DNA from: Sphingomonadales bacterium
Lineage (GTDB): Bacteria; Pseudomonadota; Alphaproteobacteria; Sphingomonadales; Sphingomonadaceae
NCBI GenBank assembly: GCA_025360285.1
Contig: JANYCM010000302.1
Location: 1-18,935 of the forward strand
Direction of reading: 5' to 3'
DNA: 18,935 bases
The first letter of the stretch is position 1; each line of letters starts with the position of its first letter. The notes under the pieces were generated by a model. The model was not told the origin of the DNA. It saw nothing but the letters and a program-made list of their open reading frames with translations, and ran no database searches. Shown piece after piece: positions 13,922-18,935 of this stretch. A program made the translations under genes and the position numbers.

Positions 13922-13994
13922 TGCCGCACCGGACTTGCGCCGGGGCGGGGAAGCGTGTTGAGCGTTTCGGCATCGCAACACGGGTCCGCCACCG

Positions 13995-14576
13995 ATGACC
14001 GACGACCAGATTCTTGCCGAATTCCGCGCTGCCGATGCCCTGCTGGAGGGGCATTTCATCCTGTCGTCGGGGCGGCATTCGTCGCGCTATCTGCAATGCG
14101 CGCGGGTGCTGATGGACCCGGCGCGGTCGGAACGCCTGGCGCGGGCGCTGGCGGCGAAGCTACCGGAAGAAGTGCGGCACGCGGTGACAGCAGTGATTGC
14201 GCCGGCAATGGGCGGGCTGATCTGCGGTTATGAGCTCGCCCGGGTGCTCGGGGTCGATTCGATGTTTGTCGAGCGGCCGACCGGCACGTTCGAACTGCGG
14301 CGCGGGTTTCGCCTGGCCGCCGGGCAGAAGGTGCTGCTGATGGAAGATGTGGTGACCACCGGGCTTTCATCGCGCGAAGCCATCGCGGCGGTGACGGCGG
14401 TGGGCGGCGATGTCATCCATGCCGCATCGCTGGTCGATCGGTCGAACGGCACGGCAGACCTGGGCGTGCCCTTCACGCCGCTGATCTGCCTCGATGTGCC
14501 GAGCTATGACGCCCATGCGTTGCCGCCCGAACTGGCGGCGCTGCCCGCCGTCAAGCCGGGGAGCCGGGCGGCGTGA
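13995..14576 (+). CDS. pyrE: Orotate phosphoribosyltransferase
   Basis: Converts orotate and PRPP to orotidine 5'-phosphate, the fifth step of UMP synthesis. 193 residues, the short alphaproteobacterial form. Key blocks: HFILSSGRHSSRYLQC (20-35), IAPAMGGLICGYELARVL (68-85), FVERPTGTFELRRGF (91-105), and the PRPP-binding motif VLLMEDVVTTGLSSREA (113-129) with the paired acidic residues ED. The usual Gly or Lys after TTG is Leu here (TTGLSS), a mild variant. The start at 13995 has no strong Shine-Dalgarno, but alignment from MTDDQILAEFRAADALLEGHF is natural. Its TGA overlaps the GTG start of pdxJ, so the two are translationally coupled. Confidence 0.95.
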   Translation: MTDDQILAEFRAADALLEGHFILSSGRHSSRYLQCARVLMDPARSERLARALAAKLPEEVRHAVTAVIAPAMGGLICGYELARVLGVDSMFVERPTGTFELRRGFRLAAGQKVLLMEDVVTTGLSSREAIAAVTAVGGDVIHAASLVDRSNGTADLGVPFTPLICLDVPSYDAHALPPELAALPAVKPGSRAA

Positions 14577-15322
14577 CCCAGCATCTCCGCACCGATCGTT
14601 TAAGGCTGGGCGTCAACATCGATCATGTCGCCACCATCCGCAACGCCCGCGGCGGCCTGCATCCCGATCCGGTGCGGGCCGCGCTGCTCGCCGCCGAGGC
14701 CGGCGCCGATGGCATCACCGCGCATCTGCGGGAGGACCGGCGGCATATCACCGATGGTGACCTCGACGCGCTGATCGCCAGCATCAGCCTGCCGCTCAAC
14801 CTGGAAATGGCGGCGACCGATGAAATGCTGGGAATCGCACTGAAACATCGCCCGCACGCCGCCTGCATCGTCCCCGAACGCCGGGCCGAGCGGACGACGG
14901 AGGGCGGGCTGGATGCCGCCGGCCAGCATAATACGCTGGCGCCGATCATCGCCCGGCTGAAAGACGCCGGCATCCGCGTCAGCCTGTTCATCGCCCCCGA
15001 AGCGCATCAGCTCGATGCCGCCGCCCGGCTTGGCGCACCGGTGGTTGAACTCCACACCGGGCCGTACAGCCATGCGGTGACCGACGAACAGGTCGCCGCC
15101 GAACTCGATCGGCTGCACCGGGCGGCGGCGCATGGCGCGGCGCTGGGCCTGGAAATGCACGCCGGCCATGGCCTGACCTTTGATAATGTCGGGCCTGTAG
15201 CCGCGATGCCGGAACTGGCCGAACTCAACATCGGGCATTTCCTGATCGGCGAGGCGGTGTTCACCGGGCTGGCGCCGGCGATCGCGCGGATGCGCGCGGC
15301 GATGGACGCGGCGCGGGCGTGA
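14573..15322 (+). CDS. pdxJ: Pyridoxine 5'-phosphate synthase
   Basis: Condenses 3-amino-2-oxopropyl phosphate with deoxyxylulose 5-phosphate to pyridoxine 5'-phosphate, the last ring-forming step of the DXP-dependent vitamin B6 pathway. 249 residues, full length. Signatures: LGVNIDHVATIRNARG (12-27), AHLREDRRHI (50-59) with an active-site His, NLEMAAT (76-82) with the catalytic Glu, PERRAERTTEGGLD (101-114), HAGHGLTFDNV and NIGHFLIGEAVF. The start codon is GTG at 14573, overlapping the pyrE TGA (GTGA), and fits the family start; no in-frame ATG is near. It ends 10 bp before acpS. Confidence 0.97.
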   Translation: MTQHLRTDRLRLGVNIDHVATIRNARGGLHPDPVRAALLAAEAGADGITAHLREDRRHITDGDLDALIASISLPLNLEMAATDEMLGIALKHRPHAACIVPERRAERTTEGGLDAAGQHNTLAPIIARLKDAGIRVSLFIAPEAHQLDAAARLGAPVVELHTGPYSHAVTDEQVAAELDRLHRAAAHGAALGLEMHAGHGLTFDNVGPVAAMPELAELNIGHFLIGEAVFTGLAPAIARMRAAMDAARA

Positions 15323-15332
15323 GGGGCGGAGG

Positions 15333-15758
15333 ATGATGAACATCCCCCCCGGCATCTTCGTCCTCGGCCTGGGGTCGGACCTGTGCAACATCACCCGCAT
15401 CGAAAACAGCATCGCCCGCTTTGGCGATCGCTTCATCACCCGCGTCTTCACCGATATCGAACGCGCCAAGGCCGATCGCCGTGTGCTGACCCGCGCCGCC
15501 ACCTATGCCAAGCGCTTTGCCGCCAAGGAGGCTTGTTCGAAAGCCCTTGGCACCGGCTTTCGCCGCGGCGTGTTCATGAAGGACATGGGCGTCGTCAACC
15601 TGCCCTCCGGCGCCCCGACTCTGGCGCTGACCGGCGGGGCTGCGGCAAGGCTGGCGGAAATCACGCCGGCGGGGCATAAGGCCGCCATTCATCTGACGAT
15701 AACCGACGACCATCCATGGGCGCAGGCGATCGTGCTCATCACGGCGAGTCCCCTATGA
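15333..15758 (+). CDS. acpS: Holo-[acyl-carrier-protein] synthase
   Basis: Transfers 4'-phosphopantetheine from CoA to apo-ACP, activating fatty-acid synthesis. 141 residues. The two diagnostic motifs are present: GLGSDLCNITRIE (12-24), with the Mg-binding Asp16, and KRFAAKEACSKALGTGF (60-76), with the second Mg ligand Glu66. GGCGGAGG (15325-15332) directly abuts two tandem ATG codons at 15333 and 15336. The second has the better spacing, so the protein may begin one residue later. It sits 10 bp after pdxJ, and its TGA overlaps the ATG of lepB (ATGA), making pyrE-pdxJ-acpS-lepB one translationally coupled run. Confidence 0.94.
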   Translation: MMNIPPGIFVLGLGSDLCNITRIENSIARFGDRFITRVFTDIERAKADRRVLTRAATYAKRFAAKEACSKALGTGFRRGVFMKDMGVVNLPSGAPTLALTGGAAARLAEITPAGHKAAIHLTITDDHPWAQAIVLITASPL

Positions 15759-16588
15759 CCCAGGCAACCACCATGGCGACCAAGAAACCTACCAACTGGG
15801 CCTATGAGGCGTGGCAGTTGTTCCTGCTCGTCCTCGCCGTGCTCGGGGTGCATTCGCTGGTCGCCAAACCATTCTACATCCCGTCGGGGTCAATGCTGCC
15901 GACGCTGTTGATCGGTGACCGGCTGATCGTGTCGAAATTCCCCTATGGCTATTCCTATCTGTCGCCCTCGCTGAATGTGCTCCCTGAAATGTCGGGCCGG
16001 CTGTTCAATCATCTGCCGGCACGCGGCGATATCGCGGTGATCAAATCGCCGCAGCTGAAGGAAGACTGGATCAAGCGCGTCATCGGCCTGCCCGGCGACA
16101 CGGTGCAGATGAAGAATGGCCAGTTGTGGCTGAACGGTGTCGCCGTGCCCAAGGTGCGGGTCGCCGACACGGTGATCCCCGTTTCACCGAACAGTGATTG
16201 CAACAGCCAGGTCGATGGCCAGTTTCGCACCACCGACGCAGCGGGCAATGCCATCTGCCGCCTGCCGACCTATCGCGAAACCCTGCCGTCGGGCAAAACC
16301 TATCTGACGCTCGATCTGGGGGATAACCCGCGTGACAATACCGATCCGGTGATCGTCCCCGAAGGCCGGCTGTTCCTGATGGGCGACAATCGCGACAACA
16401 GCGAAGACAGCCGTTTCGATCCGCTGGAAGGCGGCCTTGGCCTGCTGCCGATCGAAAACCTCGTCGGCCGGGCGGAATTCATCACCTTCTCGCTGGACGG
16501 TTCGACCGACTGGAACCCGATGACCTGGTTCAGCGCGGTGCGGCCAGGGCGCTATTTCATCAGCCTGGACAAGACGGCGGCCAAATAA
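15755..16588 (+). CDS. lepB: Signal peptidase I
   Basis: Membrane serine protease that removes Sec and Tat signal peptides; 277 residues. A single N-terminal membrane segment (about 20-38, WQLFLLVLAVLGVHSLVA) leads directly into the catalytic domain. Motifs: FYIPSGSMLPTLLIGD, with the nucleophile Ser46; DWIKRVIGLPGD, with the general-base Lys107; and FLMGDNRDNSEDSR near residue 210, box E. The insert with two cysteines (SDCNSQ and AICRLP) lies where E. coli LepB carries its disulfide-containing loop. The ATG at 15755 overlaps the acpS TGA; a longer frame to 15716 overlaps acpS and is not needed. In many alphaproteobacteria rnc and era follow lepB; here the next gene is convergent etfA instead. 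Confidence 0.96.
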   Translation: MTQATTMATKKPTNWAYEAWQLFLLVLAVLGVHSLVAKPFYIPSGSMLPTLLIGDRLIVSKFPYGYSYLSPSLNVLPEMSGRLFNHLPARGDIAVIKSPQLKEDWIKRVIGLPGDTVQMKNGQLWLNGVAVPKVRVADTVIPVSPNSDCNSQVDGQFRTTDAAGNAICRLPTYRETLPSGKTYLTLDLGDNPRDNTDPVIVPEGRLFLMGDNRDNSEDSRFDPLEGGLGLLPIENLVGRAEFITFSLDGSTDWNPMTWFSAVRPGRYFISLDKTAAK

Positions 16589-16593
16589 CGGCG

Positions 16594-16613
16594 TCCGGGG
16601 CCGCGGCCCCGGA
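16594..16613. terminator. Perfect GC palindrome between lepB and etfA
   Basis: TCCGGGGCCGCGGCCCCGGA is a perfect 20-bp palindrome in the 30-bp gap between two convergent stop codons. It can form a strong hairpin in transcripts from both sides and probably serves as a bidirectional terminator or 3'-end stabiliser. There is no T-run on either strand, so it is not a canonical intrinsic terminator. Confidence 0.5.
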
Positions 16614-16618
16614 TCGCC

Positions 16619-17551
16619 CTACAGCTTGCCGGTCAGCTCCGGCACGATGCTGAACAGATCGCCGACCAGGCCCACATCGGCCACCTGGAAGATCGGCGCT
16701 TCCTCATCCTTGTTGATGGCGACGATGATCTTGGAATCCTTCATCCCCGCCAGATGCTGGATGGCGCCCGAAATGCCGATCGCCATGTAAAGCTCCGGCG
16801 CGACGATCTTGCCGGTCTGGCCGACCTGATAATCATTGGGCGCATAGCCGGCATCGACGGCGGCGCGTGACGCACCCACCGCCGCGCCCAGCTTGTCGGC
16901 CAGCGGATCGATATATTCGTGGAACTTCTCGCTCGAACCCAGCGCCCGGCCGCCCGACACGATGATCTTGGCGGCAGTCAGTTCCGGGCGCGCCGATTTT
17001 GTCAGCTCGGCACCTTCAAAGGTCGACAGGCCGGCGTCGCCGGTGGCGCCCACCGCCTCGATGCTCGCCGCACCGCCGCTGGTCGCGGCCTTGGCAAAGG
17101 CGGTGCCGCGCACGGTGATGACCTTCTTGGCATCCGAAGACGTCACGGTGGCAATGGCATTGCCGGCATAGATCGGCCGGGTAAAGGTGGCAGGGCCTTC
17201 GACCGACAGGATTTCCGAAATCTGCGCCACGTCCAAAGCGGCGGCAACACGCGGGGCAACATTCTTGCCGCGCGTCGTCGCCGGCGCCACAAAGGCGTCA
17301 TAGCCAGCCATCAGCCCGGTGATCAGCGGCGCCAGATTCTCGGCCAGGGCATTTTCATAGGCGGCATCATCGGCGAGCAACACCTTGGCCACACCGGCCA
17401 CCTGGGCGGCGGCATCGGCGACGCTCTGCGCGCCCTTGCCGGCAACCAGCAGATGGACGTCGCCGCCCAATTGCCCGGCGGCGGTGACGGCGGCGAGGGT
17501 GGCGTCCTTCAGGACGACATTGTCATGTTCGGCGAGGACAAGGATGCTCAT
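16619..17551 (-). CDS. etfA: Electron transfer flavoprotein, alpha subunit
   Basis: Binds FAD and carries electrons from acyl-CoA and other dehydrogenases to ETF-ubiquinone oxidoreductase. 310 residues. N-terminal domain from MSILVLAEHDNVVLKDATLAAVTAA; the FAD-binding C-terminal domain runs from IIVSGGRALGSSEKF through ASRAAVDAGYAPNDYQVGQTGKIVAPELYMAIGISGAIQHLAGMKDSKIIVAINKDEEAPIFQVADVGLVGDLF, an almost textbook match. The start ATG (17551-17549) overlaps the etfB TGA by four bases (ATGA), so the subunits are translationally coupled, as expected for a 1:1 heterodimer. It ends close to the palindrome shared with lepB. Confidence 0.97.
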   Translation of the reverse strand: MSILVLAEHDNVVLKDATLAAVTAAGQLGGDVHLLVAGKGAQSVADAAAQVAGVAKVLLADDAAYENALAENLAPLITGLMAGYDAFVAPATTRGKNVAPRVAAALDVAQISEILSVEGPATFTRPIYAGNAIATVTSSDAKKVITVRGTAFAKAATSGGAASIEAVGATGDAGLSTFEGAELTKSARPELTAAKIIVSGGRALGSSEKFHEYIDPLADKLGAAVGASRAAVDAGYAPNDYQVGQTGKIVAPELYMAIGISGAIQHLAGMKDSKIIVAINKDEEAPIFQVADVGLVGDLFSIVPELTGKL

Positions 17552-18297
17552 GCGACGGCTCCCAGGGCTTTCAGTTTTTCAACCAGTTCATCGACCGACT
17601 TGACCTTGATGCCGGCCGAGCGCTTGGCGGGTTCGACAACCTTGGTGATGGTCAGGCGCGGGGTGACATCGACGCCATAATCCGCCGGCGTCTTCTGCGC
17701 GATCGGCTTGGATTTGGCCTTCATGATGTTGGGCAAGGACGCATAGCGCGGTTCATTCAGCCGCAAATCGGTCGTCACGATGGCGGGCAGCTTCAGGCCG
17801 ACGGTTTCGGCGCCGCCATCGACTTCGCGCGCCACATGCACGGTATCACCATCGACACTGACCTTGGACGCAAACGTGCCCTGCGACCAGCCGAGCAGCC
17901 CGGCGAGCATTTGCCCGGTCTGGTTGGCATCATCATCGATCGCCTGCTTGCCCAGGATGATCAGGCCCGGCGCCTCTTCCTTGGCGATGGCGGCGAGAAT
18001 CTTGGCGACGGCGAGTGATTCTGTGGTGACATCGGTGGTCACCAAAATGCCGCGGTCGGCCCCCATGGCGAGCGCGGTGCGCAGCGTTTCGGTGCTTTGC
18101 GTCACGCCCACTGACACCACGATAATTTCGGTAGCGACGCCCTTTTCGCGCAGGCGGATGGCTTCCTCGACGGCGATCTCGTCAAAGGGGTTCATGCTCA
18201 TCTTGACGTTGGCGAGCTCGACGCCGGTCTGGTCGGATTTGACCCGCACCTTGACGTTGTAATCGACGACCCGCTTGACGGGCACGAGGACCTTCAT
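17548..18297 (-). CDS. etfB: Electron transfer flavoprotein, beta subunit
   Basis: AMP-binding partner of EtfA; 249 residues. MKVLVPVKRVVDYNVKVRVK, NPFDEIAVEEAIRLREKG, DANQTGQMLAGLLGW and GGAETVGLKLPAIVTTDLRLNEPRYASLPNIMKAKSKP are hallmarks. The last contains the recognition loop that docks onto acyl-CoA dehydrogenases. This is a group I (housekeeping) ETF, not the bifurcating type, judged from overall similarity. The start is ATG at 18297, which gives the family N-terminus and has GGGGA upstream; the frame extends eight codons further but without support. Gene order etfB-etfA, four-base overlap. A small palindrome, TGATTCAATCA (18314-18324), lies in its leader and might bind a regulator. Confidence 0.97.
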   Translation of the reverse strand: MKVLVPVKRVVDYNVKVRVKSDQTGVELANVKMSMNPFDEIAVEEAIRLREKGVATEIIVVSVGVTQSTETLRTALAMGADRGILVTTDVTTESLAVAKILAAIAKEEAPGLIILGKQAIDDDANQTGQMLAGLLGWSQGTFASKVSVDGDTVHVAREVDGGAETVGLKLPAIVTTDLRLNEPRYASLPNIMKAKSKPIAQKTPADYGVDVTPRLTITKVVEPAKRSAGIKVKSVDELVEKLKALGAVA

Positions 18298-18543
18298 TGC
18301 TATTCCCCAAGGCTGATTCAATCACGCCGTGCTTGGCGCAGGGCCGCCAGTCAGTCAACCGGCTGATGACCTTGGTAGCGTCACATTTTGACGCGATGCC
18401 ATACCCGAGCCGCTACCCCTTGGGTATGGTTGGCGGCGTGCTGTTCAGGGCGGCGGATTTCAAAGTGAGGCGCTACCCCAAAGTCAGGTGACGCGCGCCG
18501 CCCAGTCGATTAGGACGGGGGCAACCACCCGAAGGCTCCCGTC
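18298..18543. promoter_or_regulatory. Divergent etfB/argS intergenic region with repeated CGCTACC boxes
   Basis: 246 bp without a gene. Visible: TGATTCAATCA (18314-18324); GCGTCA-N5-TGACGC (18378-18394); CCATACCC/GGGTATGG arms (18399-18406, 18422-18429); and the box CGCTACC three times, inverted at 18374-18380 and direct at 18411-18417 and 18471-18477. The last two are exactly 60 bp apart and extend to CGCTACCCC. On the minus strand TTGACT (18358-18353) may be a -35 for etfBA, without a good -10. The arrangement suggests regulatory sites or a structured argS leader; function not known. Confidence 0.45.
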
Positions 18544-18935
18544 TTGAACCTCTACCCGCGTTTCGCCGGCCATGTCGCCGCCGCCCTTGAACAATTGATG
18601 ACCGACGGCGATCTGCCGGCCGGGCTGGACACGCGCGCCGTGACCGTCGAACCGCCGCGCGATCCGACGCACGGCGACCTTGCCACCAACGCCGCCATGG
18701 TGCTGGCCAAGCCTGCCGGCCTGAAGCCGCGCGATATTGCCGTCATGCTGGCCCAGAAACTGGCGCGGGTGCCCGAGATCGAGGCCGCCGAGGTCGCCGG
18801 GCCGGGTTTCCTCAATCTGACGCTGCGCCCCGATGTGTGGCGCGCCGAACTCGCCGCCATCCATGCCGCCGGGGCCGATTATGGCCGCTCCACCATGGGC
18901 GCCGGGCAAAGCGTCAATGTCGAATATGTCTCGGC
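18544..18935 (+). CDS. argS: Arginyl-tRNA synthetase, N-terminal part (3' end outside window)
   Basis: Charges tRNA-Arg. The visible 130 codons give the N-terminal tRNA-recognition (Add-1) domain: NLYPRFAGHVAAALEQL, then VEPPRDPTHGDLATNAAMVLAKPAGLKPRDIA (about 40-70), VAGPGFLNLTL, and YGRSTMGAGQSVNVEYVSA just before the HIGH-type catalytic motif, which is cut off by the window end. This is the standard alphaproteobacterial ArgS beginning. The start codon is TTG at 18544: the frame is closed upstream by TAG at 18511, no ATG or GTG occurs between, and GAAGG (18531-18535) sits 8 nt before the TTG. An annotation restricted to ATG/GTG would begin at the internal ATG 18598 and lose 18 conserved residues. 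The opposite-strand frame across 18484-18909 is its shadow. Confidence 0.95.
   Translation, partial: MNLYPRFAGHVAAALEQLMTDGDLPAGLDTRAVTVEPPRDPTHGDLATNAAMVLAKPAGLKPRDIAVMLAQKLARVPEIEAAEVAGPGFLNLTLRPDVWRAELAAIHAAGADYGRSTMGAGQSVNVEYVS

Noticed and set aside
13922..13994. Possible regulatory hairpin upstream of pyrE (TGTTG/CAACA)
   Set aside because: A 5-bp stem with a 15-nt loop is expected by chance. It has none of the T-run or leader-peptide features of pyrE attenuators.
14600..15502. 300-codon minus-strand frame opposite pdxJ and acpS
   Set aside because: Both plus-strand genes are securely identified with intact motifs, and this frame has no recognisable domain.
16919..17680. 253-codon plus-strand frame opposite etfA
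   Set aside because: Gly/Arg/His-rich antisense shadow of a well-conserved gene.
18484..18909. 141-codon minus-strand frame at the right end
   Set aside because: It lies opposite the argS N-terminal coding sequence, whose protein is clearly conserved.
1..18935. Defence, phage, secretion, CRISPR or biosynthetic gene cluster
   Set aside because: I looked for repeat-spacer units, transposases, integrases, nuclease or toxin motifs and large modular enzymes on both strands and saw none. Nearly all genes are core metabolic, translation or transport families.

Overview
This is high-GC DNA (roughly two thirds G+C by eye) from an alphaproteobacterium, most likely Sphingomonadales. Reasons: the Pseudomonas-type long isocitrate lyase, the free-standing rpsD, the rpoZ-rsh pair, the pyrE-pdxJ-acpS-lepB string, PimC/PimD-like acyl-CoA dehydrogenases and an EtfBA pair. 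The exact genus cannot be read from the window. It holds sixteen complete protein genes and two cut by the window edges (aceA at the left, argS at the right). There are no tRNA or rRNA genes, no CRISPR array, and no recognisable transposase or phage gene.

Layout. 1-876 (+) is the 3' part of aceA (glyoxylate shunt). 933-5665 (-) is a four-gene tripartite efflux operon, transcribed outer-membrane factor, periplasmic adaptor, ABC ATPase, ABC permease. A ~130-bp palindromic intergenic element lies between the ATPase and permease genes. zwf (5764-7212, +) diverges from that operon and ends 2 bp from the convergent acyl-CoA dehydrogenase pair (7215-9654, -). A 73-residue membrane protein (9766-9987, +) follows. 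rpsD (10054-10665, -) and rpoZ (10892-11233, +) diverge from a short region with back-to-back -35 elements. rpoZ, the bifunctional (p)ppGpp synthetase/hydrolase rsh and a VOC-family gene run rightward into pyrE, pdxJ, acpS and lepB, with GTGA and ATGA overlaps. etfB-etfA (16619-18297, -) converge on lepB. argS begins at 18544 (+) from a TTG start.

How the genes fit together. The two acyl-CoA dehydrogenases look like the large and small subunits of one heteromeric enzyme. EtfAB, also encoded here, would normally take electrons from such enzymes. With the isocitrate lyase this gives a theme of growth on fatty, dicarboxylic or branched acyl substrates. rpoZ next to rsh joins ppGpp metabolism to the RNA polymerase subunit that forms ppGpp site 1. 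The rest is housekeeping: UMP, pyridoxal phosphate, acyl-carrier-protein activation, signal peptidase, arginyl-tRNA and NADPH supply.

Overall this is mostly an ordinary core-genome region. I found no convincing undescribed multi-gene system. The observations worth following are non-coding or structural: the palindromic element, an ACGT-paired operator over the acyl-CoA dehydrogenase promoter, the complementary catalytic glutamates of the pair, candidate leaderless starts, and competing inverted repeats before argS.
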